Under the pieces are notes generated by a model. The model did not search any database. It had not been told where the DNA came from and was given only the letters and a program-made list of their open reading frames with translations. Of a DNA stretch of 64,000 nucleotides, positions 6,810 through 15,533 are shown piece by piece. The stretch covers positions 434,001-498,000 of the forward strand of contig NZ_BMCR01000001.1 in NCBI RefSeq assembly GCF_014635285.1, given 5' to 3'. The DNA is from Stappia taiwanensis. Its GTDB lineage: Bacteria; Pseudomonadota; Alphaproteobacteria; Rhizobiales; Stappiaceae. Positions within the stretch are counted from its first letter, which is position 1; each line of letters opens with the position of its first letter. The position numbers and the translations under genes were made by a program.

Positions 6810-7250
6810 CGGAGCCTCCAGTTCGCGGAAACCGCCGACTTTCCCACCCCCCGCATTGTCTCGCCGGTCCGGCTTCCCGTTTGCTCGGCCGACTGATCCC
6901 CTTGGGTGCGTTGGCAGGATGGGCCGCGCCTGCACATACGCTTGCAAGCCGGCTGTGGCCGAATGTTCGGTCATGGTCGAATGGGCTTGGAATACCGTAG
7001 CTTTTCGGTCTAACCTCTGGTTATCCGCACTTGCGCGGGTTCGCGGTTGGCGCTTGCCGTTTCGCGAACGTGGTTCGAAAGACCGCTTGTCCGGGAAGGC
7101 GAATGCCAGGCCGGGGAGACGGTTTTCGGTGGGAGCCCTCACCGGTCGGAGGCGGGCATGGATGTGTCCGGATGCCGGCAGGAGGAGGCTGGCGGCTATT
7201 TCGCCGCGCGGTCGTGGGCTGCCCGCAGTCATTGAACAGGAGGTGTTCCA
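6810..7250. other. Intergenic upstream of the TRAP operon
   Basis: 441 bp without a supported gene. A possible promoter TTGGAA-N16-TCTAAC occurs near 6988-7015, well upstream of the binding-protein gene, which would give a long leader. I see no recognisable riboswitch or convincing operator. Confidence 0.3.
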
Positions 7251-8219
7251 GTGAAGTTTTTCAAATCCACCGTGATCGGTGCGGCCATGACCGGCGCGAT
7301 GATGCTGACAGGTGCCGCCCAGGCGGAGACCTTCGTCACCATCGGCACGGGCGGTCAGACCGGCGTCTACTATCAGGTTGGCGGCGCGATCTGCCGTCTG
7401 GTCAACCGGGGCACCAAGGATCACGACATCAAGTGCACCCACACCACGGGTGGCTCCGTCGCCAACATCAACGGCATTCGCGCCGGTGATCTGGACATGG
7501 GCGTGGCCCAGTCGGACTGGCAGTATCATGCCTATAACGGCACCGCACCGGAGAAGTTCCCCGAGGGCAAGTTCGAAGAGCTCCGGGCCGTGTTCTCGGT
7601 CCATCCGGAGCCGTTCACCGTGGTGGCCCGCGCCGATTCCGGCATCAAGACCTTCGAGGATCTGAAGGGCAAGCGCGTCAACCTCGGCAACCCCGGTTCC
7701 GGCGCCCGCGCGACCTTTGAGGTCGTCATGGAAAAGATGGGCTGGACCGCCGACGATTTCGCGCTCGCTGCCGAGTTGAAGTCGGCGGAGCAGGCGGCCG
7801 CGCTTTGCGACAACAAGATCGATGCGATCGTCTTTACCGTCGGTCACCCGGCCGGCACCATCAAGGAAGCGACCACGTCGTGCGAATCCAAGCTGATCAA
7901 CGTCGACAATGACGTGATCCGCAAACTGGTGGACGACAACGCCTTCTATGCGATGGCAACGATCCCGGGCGGCACCTACACCGGCACGGACGAGGACACG
8001 ACGACCTTTGGCGTTGGCGCCACCTTCGTTTCCTCGAGCAAGACCTCGCCGGAAGTGGTCTACGAGATCACCAAGGCGGTGTTCGAGAACTTCGACCGGT
8101 TCAAGCAGATGCACCCGGCTTTCGCCAATCTCAAGGAAGCCGACATGATCACGAACAATCTGTCGGCACCGCTGCATGATGGCGCGGTCAAGTACTATAA
8201 GGAACGCGGCTGGATGTAA
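7251..8219 (+). CDS. TAXI-family TRAP transporter solute-binding protein
   Basis: A 322-aa periplasmic protein. Residues 1-25 are a Sec signal peptide ending GAAQA. The mature N-terminus TFVTIGTGGQTGVYYQVGGA is the hallmark of the TAXI branch of TRAP binding proteins. It also has DMGVAQSDW and a fairly high cysteine count (C48, C62 region and later). The start is GTG 7251 with AGGAGG nine bases upstream. It would capture a small organic acid or amino acid for the fused permease encoded after a hairpin at 8232-8260. Substrate cannot be read from sequence. Confidence 0.9.
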   Translation: MKFFKSTVIGAAMTGAMMLTGAAQAETFVTIGTGGQTGVYYQVGGAICRLVNRGTKDHDIKCTHTTGGSVANINGIRAGDLDMGVAQSDWQYHAYNGTAPEKFPEGKFEELRAVFSVHPEPFTVVARADSGIKTFEDLKGKRVNLGNPGSGARATFEVVMEKMGWTADDFALAAELKSAEQAAALCDNKIDAIVFTVGHPAGTIKEATTSCESKLINVDNDVIRKLVDDNAFYAMATIPGGTYTGTDEDTTTFGVGATFVSSSKTSPEVVYEITKAVFENFDRFKQMHPAFANLKEADMITNNLSAPLHDGAVKYYKERGWM

Positions 8220-8231
8220 CCGGCGGCATCA

Positions 8232-8260
8232 GGACGGCGCGGAAAATTTCCGCGCCGTCC
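8232..8260 (+). terminator. Perfect 14-bp hairpin after the binding-protein gene
   Basis: GGACGGCGCGGAAA and its exact reverse complement flank one base, followed by TTGTCTT. It sits 13 bp after the binding-protein stop and 152 bp before the permease start. This fits a partial terminator or RNA-stabilising hairpin that makes binding protein in excess of permease. Confidence 0.6.
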
Positions 8261-8412
8261 TTGTCTTGGGGGCTTCGCGAGGCCCCTTGCGCCGGAACGG
8301 CTCCCTTGAGGAAAAAGCCCGGCGGAAAACTGCTTTTTGAGGGACATCTGCGCGGCTTCACCCGCGAATCCGATGTGCTGGAGTGTTTTGTTTTGCATGC
8401 GTGGGGGGCGCA

Positions 8413-11247
8413 ATGAGCACGGACTCGAAACCGGAAACCTACAGCGCCTCGGAGCTCGATGATCTTGTCGCCTCGGTCGATACCGGCGGGCGCAATCCGA
8501 GCAACCGGCAGGTCGCTCTTCTGATCGCCGGCGTGGCGCTGGCCTGGTCCATCTTTCAGATCTGGATCGCCTCGCCGCTGCCCTACACCTTGGGCATCGG
8601 CGTCTTCTCCAGCCGTGAGGCGCGGCCGATCCATCTGGGGTTCGCCCTGTTTCTTGCCTATCTGGTGTTTCCCGCGTTCCGTGGGTCGCCGCGCCGCACC
8701 GTGCCCTGGGCCGATTGGCTGCTGGCGATTGGCGCCACCGCCAGCGCGCTTTATCTGTTCGTCTTCGACACGGCCCTGATCAAGGCGCTGACTGGCACCC
8801 AGCTCGCCGACCGGCCGAACAACCCGAACGGGCTTGACGTGGTCGTCGCCGTCGCCGGCATCTTGTTCCTGCTGGAAGCGACCCGCCGCTCGCTCGGTCC
8901 CCCGTTGATGGTGGTGGCCATCGTCTTCCTCGGCTACACCTTCCTCGGCCCCTACGCTCCAGGCATCCTCGCCTGGAAGGGTGCCAGCTTCAACGCGGTC
9001 GCCTATCACCAGTGGTTGTCGACGGAAGGGGTGTTCGGCATTGCCCTCGGCGTGTCGACCGATCTTGTGTTCCTGTTCGTGCTGTTCGGCGCCCTGCTCG
9101 ACAAGGCCGGTGCGGGCAACTACTTCATCAAGGTGGCCTTTTCGCTGATGGGCCATTTCAGCGGTGGCCCAGCCAAGGCAGCCGTCGTCGCCTCCGGCAT
9201 GACCGGGCTGATCTCCGGCTCCTCCATCGCCAATGTGGTCACCACCGGCACTTTCACCATCCCGATGATGCGCCGGGTCGGTTTCTCGCGGGAGAAGGCG
9301 GGGGCGGTCGAGGTCGCGTCCTCGGTCAATGGCCAGATCATGCCGCCGGTCATGGGCGCCGCCGCCTTCCTGATGGTGGAATACATCGGCATTTCCTATT
9401 TCGAGGTGGTCAAGCACGCCTTCCTGCCGGCGGTCATCTCGTACATCGCCCTGGTCTACATCGTGCACCTTGAGGCGATGCGGCAGGGCATGGAAGGTTT
9501 GCCGCGCTCCGGCACGGTCAAGCCGGTGAAATGGGCGCTGCTTTCCTTCGGCGTCACCATGGCCGTTCTGCTGGCGGTCGCCAGCGGCATCTACTATCTC
9601 TTCCTCGCCTTCCAGGCGCTCGGCAGCACCGGCGGTCAGTTGCTGGCCGTGTTGATCGTGCTCGCGGTGGTGTTTCTCATCAGTCGGTTGATCCGGTCGC
9701 TGACCAGCGCGGACACCCGCATGAAGACCATGTCGACTGGTGCGATGGTCATCGGGCTGACGGTTGTTTGCGCCTTTGGCCTGTTCCTGTTCATGGACCT
9801 GCTGCAGGCCGCCGCCGGCAACGCGACCATCTGGGCGGTCGCCGCGCTGATCGGCCTCGTCTACCTGGCGATCGTGCGCTACTGCGCCAGCTTCCCCGAT
9901 CTGGAAATGGACGACCCGAACGAACCGGTGGTGCACCTGCCCGAACCCGGCCCGACCGTGAAATCCGGCCTGCATTTCCTGCTGCCGGTCGGTGTTCTCA
10001 TCTGGTGCCTGATGGTTGAGCGGCTGTCGCCCTCGCTGTCGGCCTTCTGGGCGACGGCGCTGATGATCTTCATTCTGCTGACCCAGCGGCCGTTGTTCGC
10101 CCTGTTCCGCGGGGAGGACAAGACCGGCACGGTGCAACAGGGCTGGTCGGAACTGATCGACGGCATGATCATGGGCGCGCGCAACATGATCGGCATCGGC
10201 ATTGCCACCGCTGCCGCCGGCATTATTGTCGGCGCAGTGTCGCAGACCGGTGTCGGCTCGGTGCTGGCCGCGCTGGTGGAGTTCCTCAGCCAGGGGCAGA
10301 TCCTGCTCATTCTGATCCTGACAGCGGTGCTCAGCCTGATCCTCGGCATGGGGCTGCCGACAACGGCGAACTACATCGTCGTCTCGTCGCTGCTCGCACC
10401 GGTCATTGTCGCCCTGGGCCAGCAGAACGGGCTGATCGTGCCGCTGGTGGCGGTGCATCTCTTCGTCTTCTATTTTGGCATCATGGCGGATGTGACGCCG
10501 CCGGTGGGACTTGCCTCATTCGCCGCTGCGGCGGTGTCCGGAGGCGATCCGATCCGTACCGGGTTCGTTGCCTTCTTCTACTCGCTGCGCACCGCGTTGC
10601 TGCCGTTCCTGTTCATCTTCAACACGGATCTGCTGCTGATCGATGTGACGCTGGTGGAAGGCGCGATTGTCTTCGTGGTGGCGACCGCGGCGATCCTGGT
10701 GTTCACAGCCGGCGCGCAAGGATTCTTCATTGTCCGCTCCCGCCGTTGGGAATCGGCGGCGCTGATTCTGATCGCCTTCACCCTGTTTCGTCCCGGTTTC
10801 TGGATGGACATGATCTCGCCGCCCTACCAGCAGGTCGATCCGGTCGCCATTACCCAGGTGATCGGTGAGGCCAAGCCCGGGTCCGAGCTGCGGGCCACCG
10901 TCGATGGGCTCGACGAGGTCGGCGATCCGGTGACGCTCACCATGATGATCCCGGTGGGTGACGAGCCCACGGGTGAGGAGCGGCTGGAGGCCTTCGGTCT
11001 TGCGGTGCTGGAGCAGGACGGCAAGCTGATCGTTGACAATGCGCTGTATGATTCCAAGGCGCAGGCCGCTGGTTTCGACTTCGACCAGACGATTGCTACA
11101 CTGGAAACGCCAATCGATCAGCCCATGCGCGAGTTGCTCTACATTCCGGCGCTGCTGCTGCTTGCCGGTATCTACGCCCTGCAGCGCCGCCGCCGGACGG
11201 CGGCGGGGGCTGCGGCGCAAAAGTCCGTGGCGGGAGGAACCCCATGA
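8413..11247 (+). CDS. TRAP transporter fused permease (4TM/12TM)
   Basis: A 944-aa inner-membrane protein in which the small (DctQ-like) and large (DctM-like) subunits are fused, the form that pairs with TAXI binding proteins. Hydrophobic helices run from about residue 30 to 820. Conserved large-subunit segments include AAVVASGMTGLISGSSIANV, VNGQIMPPVMGAAAFLMVEY, LGMGLPTTANYIVVS and FGIMADVTPPVGLA. A soluble stretch of about 80 residues (about 805-910) precedes a last membrane helix and basic end, consistent with the DUF3394 extension of this family. ATG 8413 follows a GGGGGG run. The next gene, a universal stress protein, overlaps its stop. Confidence 0.9.
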   Translation: MSTDSKPETYSASELDDLVASVDTGGRNPSNRQVALLIAGVALAWSIFQIWIASPLPYTLGIGVFSSREARPIHLGFALFLAYLVFPAFRGSPRRTVPWADWLLAIGATASALYLFVFDTALIKALTGTQLADRPNNPNGLDVVVAVAGILFLLEATRRSLGPPLMVVAIVFLGYTFLGPYAPGILAWKGASFNAVAYHQWLSTEGVFGIALGVSTDLVFLFVLFGALLDKAGAGNYFIKVAFSLMGHFSGGPAKAAVVASGMTGLISGSSIANVVTTGTFTIPMMRRVGFSREKAGAVEVASSVNGQIMPPVMGAAAFLMVEYIGISYFEVVKHAFLPAVISYIALVYIVHLEAMRQGMEGLPRSGTVKPVKWALLSFGVTMAVLLAVASGIYYLFLAFQALGSTGGQLLAVLIVLAVVFLISRLIRSLTSADTRMKTMSTGAMVIGLTVVCAFGLFLFMDLLQAAAGNATIWAVAALIGLVYLAIVRYCASFPDLEMDDPNEPVVHLPEPGPTVKSGLHFLLPVGVLIWCLMVERLSPSLSAFWATALMIFILLTQRPLFALFRGEDKTGTVQQGWSELIDGMIMGARNMIGIGIATAAAGIIVGAVSQTGVGSVLAALVEFLSQGQILLILILTAVLSLILGMGLPTTANYIVVSSLLAPVIVALGQQNGLIVPLVAVHLFVFYFGIMADVTPPVGLASFAAAAVSGGDPIRTGFVAFFYSLRTALLPFLFIFNTDLLLIDVTLVEGAIVFVVATAAILVFTAGAQGFFIVRSRRWESAALILIAFTLFRPGFWMDMISPPYQQVDPVAITQVIGEAKPGSELRATVDGLDEVGDPVTLTMMIPVGDEPTGEERLEAFGLAVLEQDGKLIVDNALYDSKAQAAGFDFDQTIATLETPIDQPMRELLYIPALLLLAGIYALQRRRRTAAGAAAQKSVAGGTP

Positions 11248-11678
11248 GCAACTTCTTCAAGCACGTCATGGCCTGTGTCGATCTCGGCGATCTGCCGACC
11301 TCCCGCCAGGTGATCACGGCGGCGATGGAAACGGTCACCGAAGGGGACACGCTGCATGTGTTCACCGTGGTGCCGGATTTCGGCCGCAGCATCGTCGGCT
11401 CATTCTTTCCCGACAATTTCGAGGAAGAGGCGATCGAGAAAGCCCGCCGGGCCCTGCATGCCTTCATGGACACCCAGGTCCCCAAGGGGACGCGGGTGCA
11501 GGCGGTGATCGGCCATGGCAACATCTACGAGGAGATCATCGCCGCCGCCGAGAAGGTGTCGGCGGATCTCATCGTCATCGGGTCGCACCGGCCGGAACTG
11601 AAGGACTATCTGCTTGGACCCAATGCGGCGCGGGTGGTGCGCCACGCAACAACCTCGGTGCTGGTCGTCCGCTCCTGA
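11244..11678 (+). CDS. Universal stress protein, TRAP-associated
   Basis: A 144-aa UspA-fold protein. The ATP-binding signature is visible: VIGSHRPE, then LGPNAARVVRHATTSVLVV at the C-terminus, matching G-x2-G-x9-G(S/T). The start overlaps the permease stop (ATGA). In the Halomonas TeaABCD system the equivalent protein, TeaD, binds ATP and down-regulates the TRAP transporter; a similar role here is inference from the coupling. Confidence 0.85.
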   Translation: MSNFFKHVMACVDLGDLPTSRQVITAAMETVTEGDTLHVFTVVPDFGRSIVGSFFPDNFEEEAIEKARRALHAFMDTQVPKGTRVQAVIGHGNIYEEIIAAAEKVSADLIVIGSHRPELKDYLLGPNAARVVRHATTSVLVVRS

Positions 11679-11732
11679 GGGGCGCATGAAAGCGCCGGCA
11701 GGCACCGGTCAGAGGGGCCTGAGGCCCCCTGC

Positions 11733-12827
11733 CTAGCCGTCGCCGGATGATCGGACATAACCGCCGATGAGGCCCGCGAGACTGCCTTCCAGCAGCCAGG
11801 CGAGGCCGAGGCGGCTGCCCGCCACGATCGACAGGAGCACCACCGGCGCGGAAACCGACAGGGTGGAAAACGCCGAGATGCCCTGGCCGATGGTGCAGCC
11901 GAAGGCCATCACCCCGCCGGTTCCCATCAGGAAGGCGCCGACCATGTGCCGGCGCAATTCGCGCACGTCGTCGCAAGCCTCCCAGCGGAACTCGCGCTTG
12001 AAGAGGGCGCCGGCCAAGGCACCGGCGACGACGCCGAAGACCGAGCCGATGCCAAAGCTGATGGTCGCACCGCTGAAGGTCATCAGATAGACCAGCGCGT
12101 CGCCGAGCGGCCGCACGAAACTGAAACTTTCCAGCCGCTGCGGCGCGAAGGGATCGCTGCCGACGAGACCGGTGGCAAGCCATCCTCCGGTGACCGCGAG
12201 ACCGACGGCAACGCCGCTGATCACAAGGCGCGGCTCGCCGCGGAAGGCGGCGTCCCGCAAGGCCCAGATCGCCAGGGCAACCGCGATGAGAAGACCAAGG
12301 GCGGGGCCGGTGTCCCGGCCGATGACAGTGTCGACCACCGCATCAAACCCCATGCCATTGCTGAACTCGAAGGACAGAACCCAAGGGGCGATCAGGCTCT
12401 GGCGCGCGAGCCCGGTGACCCCGCGCATGGCCATGTAGGCGCAGACGGCCATCACGAGGAAGGTCACGACCGCGCGCAGGTCGCCGCCGCCGATTCGGGC
12501 CAGCGTGCCGTAGCCGCAGGTGCCCACGAGGGCCATGCCGACCCCGAACATCAAGCCGCCGACAATCGCACCCAGCCACTGGAAGTCCGTGGCGAGATAG
12601 ATCGATCGGGAGAGGTCGATGACGCCGAAAAACGCCAGGGTCTGGGTCAGTGCGAGGGCGACGGCAATCGCCAGCGCCCAGCTGCGCAGCCGGCGCAAGT
12701 CATTGCCGATAAAGGCATCCTCCAGCGCGCCCATGGTGCAGAAACGGCCGACCCGCGCGGCCAAGCCGAGGATGGCGCCGCCGGCGAAGCCGAAAAGCGC
12801 CACCAGTTGTGGCGTCGTGAACTCCAT
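11733..12827 (-). CDS. soxT: YeeE/YedE-family sulfur transporter (SoxT)
   Basis: A 364-aa polytopic membrane protein of the YeeE/YedE (DUF395) family. Two repeats carry the family motifs with cysteines: GRFCTMGALEDAF near the N-terminus, VGTCGYGTLARIGGGDLRA in the middle and MAFGCTIGQGISAFSTLS near the C-terminus. Such proteins import thiosulfate or sulfur compounds, and SoxT is the copy linked to sox genes. ATG 12827 has AGGGAGG eight bases upstream, better than the upstream ATG at 12854. It lies downstream of soxR on the same strand and is probably co-regulated with it. Confidence 0.85.
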   Translation of the reverse strand: MEFTTPQLVALFGFAGGAILGLAARVGRFCTMGALEDAFIGNDLRRLRSWALAIAVALALTQTLAFFGVIDLSRSIYLATDFQWLGAIVGGLMFGVGMALVGTCGYGTLARIGGGDLRAVVTFLVMAVCAYMAMRGVTGLARQSLIAPWVLSFEFSNGMGFDAVVDTVIGRDTGPALGLLIAVALAIWALRDAAFRGEPRLVISGVAVGLAVTGGWLATGLVGSDPFAPQRLESFSFVRPLGDALVYLMTFSGATISFGIGSVFGVVAGALAGALFKREFRWEACDDVRELRRHMVGAFLMGTGGVMAFGCTIGQGISAFSTLSVSAPVVLLSIVAGSRLGLAWLLEGSLAGLIGGYVRSSGDG

Positions 12828-12920
12828 GACCGCGCCTCCCTCACGTTCGGTCATTGTTACGGCGGGACGGCGGTTTTTCCGCTTTCGTTGGAGCCGTTGG
12901 CTCCTTGTGTCCGTCGCCGC

Positions 12921-13253
12921 TCAGTCTCGGCAGAAGACGTCGTAGACGGCCTCGATGATCCGCCGGGCGTCGTCATTTGCCAGCCGGTAGTAGACGGTTT
13001 TTCCTTCCCGGCGGGTGATCACCAGTTTGTCCATCCTGAGTCGCGCAAGCTGCTGCGAGACCGTCGGCTGGCGCAGCGACAGCAGCGCCTCAAGCTCGGT
13101 GACAGATTTCTCTCCCTCCGCCAGGATACACAGAATCAGAAGGCGGCTTTCATGGGCGAGCGCCTTCAGAAAGTCGCTCGCAATTTTGGCACGGTCGATG
13201 ATTTTCTCAAGATCCGAGGAGCACTCGAGATCTTCTACGCGCGGAAGAGACAA
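12921..13253 (-). CDS. soxR: ArsR-type regulator SoxR
   Basis: A 110-aa ArsR/SmtB winged-helix repressor. The DNA-recognition region is SVTELEALLSLRQPTVSQQL, followed by the wing RREGKTVYYRL. Two cysteines, C42 (LILCILAEG) and C108 (VFC), match those reported to sense reduced sulfur by persulfide or disulfide chemistry in SoxR proteins. I favour TTG 13253 because AAGGA lies seven bases upstream; another TTG at 13307 would place the start inside the inverted repeat at 13278-13319. SoxR represses sox genes in the absence of thiosulfate. Confidence 0.85.
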   Translation of the reverse strand: MSLPRVEDLECSSDLEKIIDRAKIASDFLKALAHESRLLILCILAEGEKSVTELEALLSLRQPTVSQQLARLRMDKLVITRREGKTVYYRLANDDARRIIEAVYDVFCRD

Positions 13254-13277
13254 AACCCGGTCCTTTTTTCGTAAATT

Positions 13278-13319
13278 TTGGAACTGAAATTGTCGCAGGA
13301 AGCACAAGTTTCAGTCCAA
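13278..13319. promoter_or_regulatory. Inverted repeat upstream of soxR
   Basis: TTGGAACTGAAATTGT and ACAAGTTTCAGTCCAA form an inverted repeat around 10 bp, matching with one-base indels. It sits 25-66 bp before the favoured soxR start, a position suited to an autoregulatory operator or the soxR promoter region. The factor is not shown by the sequence. Confidence 0.45.
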
Positions 13320-13387
13320 GGGTGGCCAGCCTCTAACATATAGGGCGGGGCGCCAACAGCGACTTGGCTTTCGTCAAGCCGCCCGCC

Positions 13388-13834
13388 TCAACCTGCGGGA
13401 GCCGGGCGCCCGTCCACCGGCGCCGCAAGCCCCGAGACGGCGCTGCGAAGTTTCACGACCATCTGCGCCAGCAGGCCCCAGAAAAAATCCTCGCCCGGAT
13501 ATCCCCGGATGCGCCCGTATTCCTTGCCCTCATGCACCAGGGCAAAGCTCGGCGTGAACCGCTCGCCGCGCATCCACGAAAGATCCTCCGGCATGGGCTT
13601 GTGAATATCGACCCGGCGCAGTGGCGCCAGCGCGCCTTCCTCCGTCTTGGGATAGATCGGTGCGATCTGTTCGTCCCAGATTTCGCACCAATGACACCCG
13701 GCCTGTTCGAACATCACCAGCTCCGCCGCCCGCGCGGACGGTGCGGCCAGCCCCAGAACGAGACCGAAAGCGAGGGACAGCGCCGCGGCGTGGCACTTCA
13801 TCCAACTGGAGATCTCTGGCAAAACGGTCATCAA
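13388..13834 (-). CDS. soxS: Periplasmic thioredoxin-like SoxS
   Basis: A 148-aa protein with a signal peptide (hydrophobic core AAALSLAFGLVLGLA, cleavage after ARA) and a thioredoxin-fold CxxC in FEQAGCHWCEIWDEQIAPIY. The sequence TPSFALVHEGKEYGRIRGYP, then EDFFWGLL, is typical of SoxS. SoxS reductively reactivates SoxY with electrons delivered by SoxV. ATG 13801 is an alternative start and would shorten the signal peptide's n-region. The gene is divergent from soxV. Confidence 0.85.
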   Translation of the reverse strand: MMTVLPEISSWMKCHAAALSLAFGLVLGLAAPSARAAELVMFEQAGCHWCEIWDEQIAPIYPKTEEGALAPLRRVDIHKPMPEDLSWMRGERFTPSFALVHEGKEYGRIRGYPGEDFFWGLLAQMVVKLRSAVSGLAAPVDGRPAPAG

Positions 13835-13903
13835 GGGCTCGCGGAATGGTGAGAAGACAGACAGCTACAGGTTGCCTATACCGGAATAGCTTGATCATAT
13901 GCA

Positions 13904-13924
13904 AGAAATGGAATGCGTAAATGG
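13904..13924. promoter_or_regulatory. Candidate SoxR site, soxS-soxV intergenic
   Basis: GAATGCGTAAAT at 13911-13922, inside an AT-rich patch, resembles GAATATGTGAAT before soxX (14896-14907) and GAATGTAGGAAT before soxC (19297-19308). The soxS-soxV and pre-soxX regions are the places where SoxR binds in Paracoccus. Assignment to SoxR is inference. Confidence 0.45.
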
Positions 13925-14078
13925 TGCAAACGGTCACATTGCCGTGTGGTCCGCAACATGAAAGGGTGCGCGGAAGTGAGATTGCGGTCCGTTGCCGCGA
14001 TCGGCCATCAGGCGCGCAGGCATTGACGCACCCGCGCGAGGCAAGCAACAGGCGAAAAGCCAGGAGTTGAACGAACAC

Positions 14079-14816
14079 ATGTTTCAGGATGTCACGATCT
14101 ATGGCGCCTTCCTGGCGGGTCTTCTGTCTTTTGTCTCCCCTTGCGTCCTTCCCCTGGTTCCGCCTTATCTCGGCTTTCTCGCCGGCGTGTCGCTGGATGA
14201 GTTGACTGGTGAGGGGGAGGAGAAGGCCGACAGCCGGCGGGTGTTCTTCGCCTCGCTCGCCTTTGTTCTGGGCTTTTCCACCGTGTTCGTCGCCCTTGGC
14301 GCCAGCGCCTCTTTCATCGGCCAGGTCGTCACCGAGCATCTTCAGGTGCTGAGCTATGTGGCCGGTGCGGCGATCATCGTCATGGGTCTTCACTTCCTCG
14401 GCGTGTTCCGGATCGGGCTTTTGTACCGGGAGGCGCGGGTGCAGGTGGAGCGCAAGCCCGCCGGGCTGATCGGCGCCTATGTCATCGGCCTTGCCTTCGC
14501 CTTTGGCTGGACGCCGTGTGTTGGTCCGATCCTGGCCGCGATCCTGTTCGTTGCCGGGTCTGAAGAGTCCGTGTCGCAGGGCGCCTTCCTGCTCTCCGCC
14601 TATGCGCTGGGGATCGGCGTGCCGTTTCTCACCGCCGGCCTGTTCGCCGGACCGTTCATGCGGTTCATGTCGCGCTTCCGCAAGCACATGGTGACGGTGG
14701 AGCGGCTGATGGGCCTGTTCCTGATCATCACCGGTATTGCCTTCATGACCGGCCAGATGGCAGCGCTCTCGTTCTGGTTGCTGGAGACCTTCCCAGCCTT
14801 CGCCGTGATCGGCTGA
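14079..14816 (+). CDS. soxV: CcdA-type thiol transporter SoxV
   Basis: A 245-aa protein with six predicted membrane helices of the CcdA/DsbD-beta family. The two redox cysteines are in FVSPCVLPLVPPYLGF and GWTPCVGPILAAI. It passes electrons from cytoplasmic thioredoxin to the periplasmic SoxS. I start at ATG 14079 (AGGAG twelve bases upstream); the longer frame adds a hydrophilic lead with no family match. It heads the rightward sox genes, and 212 bp separate it from soxX. No soxW gene is present here. Confidence 0.85.
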   Translation: MFQDVTIYGAFLAGLLSFVSPCVLPLVPPYLGFLAGVSLDELTGEGEEKADSRRVFFASLAFVLGFSTVFVALGASASFIGQVVTEHLQVLSYVAGAAIIVMGLHFLGVFRIGLLYREARVQVERKPAGLIGAYVIGLAFAFGWTPCVGPILAAILFVAGSEESVSQGAFLLSAYALGIGVPFLTAGLFAGPFMRFMSRFRKHMVTVERLMGLFLIITGIAFMTGQMAALSFWLLETFPAFAVIG

Positions 14817-14890
14817 GGCGAGCCGCCCGCTTTCCCTTCCCGAGCGGGCGCACGCGCTGGCGGCGGATCGGTCCGAAAGACGTATCCTAA

Positions 14891-14910
14891 AATATGAATA
14901 TGTGAATTGA
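14891..14910. promoter_or_regulatory. Candidate SoxR site upstream of soxX
   Basis: GAATATGTGAAT (14896-14907) in an AT-rich patch, 120 bp before soxX, aligns with the soxS-soxV and pre-soxC copies at 8 of 12 positions shared by all three. It is a good candidate operator for the soxXYZAB block. Confidence 0.5.
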
Positions 14911-15028
14911 ACGCTGGCGAGGGAGCTGTTACGCTTCTGCCGGTGCTGCGGAATCGTGGCCGCGTGACAAAAGAACCACGTGAAAAAATAAAGGCCGGGA
15001 CAGCCGGCAGAGGGAAGGAACATTGCCC

Positions 15029-15484
15029 ATGAATGCCATTCTCCGGAGCTCGATTGCCGGCTACGCGCTTCTCCTCGGGGCCGCGACGGCATCGGCCGAG
15101 GGACTCGTCGCCTATGAAATCGTGGATGGTGCCATTCCGGCGTCCCTGACCGGAAAACCGGGGGATCCGGAGGCTGGGCGCGCCGCGCTGGTCAATCGCA
15201 AGCTCGGCAATTGCCTCGCCTGCCACACGGCCACGGACCTTGGCGACGAGCCGTTTCACGGTGAAGTGGGGCCCTCGCTCGATGGGGTCGCCGACCGCTG
15301 GGACGAGGCGTCCCTGCGCATGCTCGTGGTCAACGCGAAGATGATCTACGAGGGCACGGTGATGCCCGCCTTTCATCGCGAAGCCGGCTTGAACCGGGTG
15401 ATGGACTCCTTTGCCGGAAAGCCGATCCTGACCGCTCAGCAGGTCGAGGATGTGGTCGCCTATCTGAAAACGCTGAAGGAATGA
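15029..15484 (+). CDS. soxX: Cytochrome c SoxX
   Basis: A 151-aa periplasmic monoheme cytochrome. The signal peptide ends at TASA (residue 23). The heme motif CLACH is at residues 62-66 and the distal methionine is M112 in VMPAFH. SoxX pairs with SoxA to attach thiosulfate to the SoxY cysteine and passes the electrons on. ATG 15029 is preferred over TTG 15023; GGAAGGAA lies upstream. It is the first gene of soxXYZAB. Confidence 0.93.
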   Translation: MNAILRSSIAGYALLLGAATASAEGLVAYEIVDGAIPASLTGKPGDPEAGRAALVNRKLGNCLACHTATDLGDEPFHGEVGPSLDGVADRWDEASLRMLVVNAKMIYEGTVMPAFHREAGLNRVMDSFAGKPILTAQQVEDVVAYLKTLKE

Positions 15485-15533
15485 GGCCTGCGAAGAGGCC
15501 CGCTCAATACGACAACTTAAAGAGGAAACGAAC

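Noticed and set aside
8188-10458. Long leftward open frame antisense to the TRAP permease
   Set aside because: It is a by-product of GC-rich codon bias; composition (His/Gln/Asp/Gly-rich) is not protein-like and the sense gene is certain.
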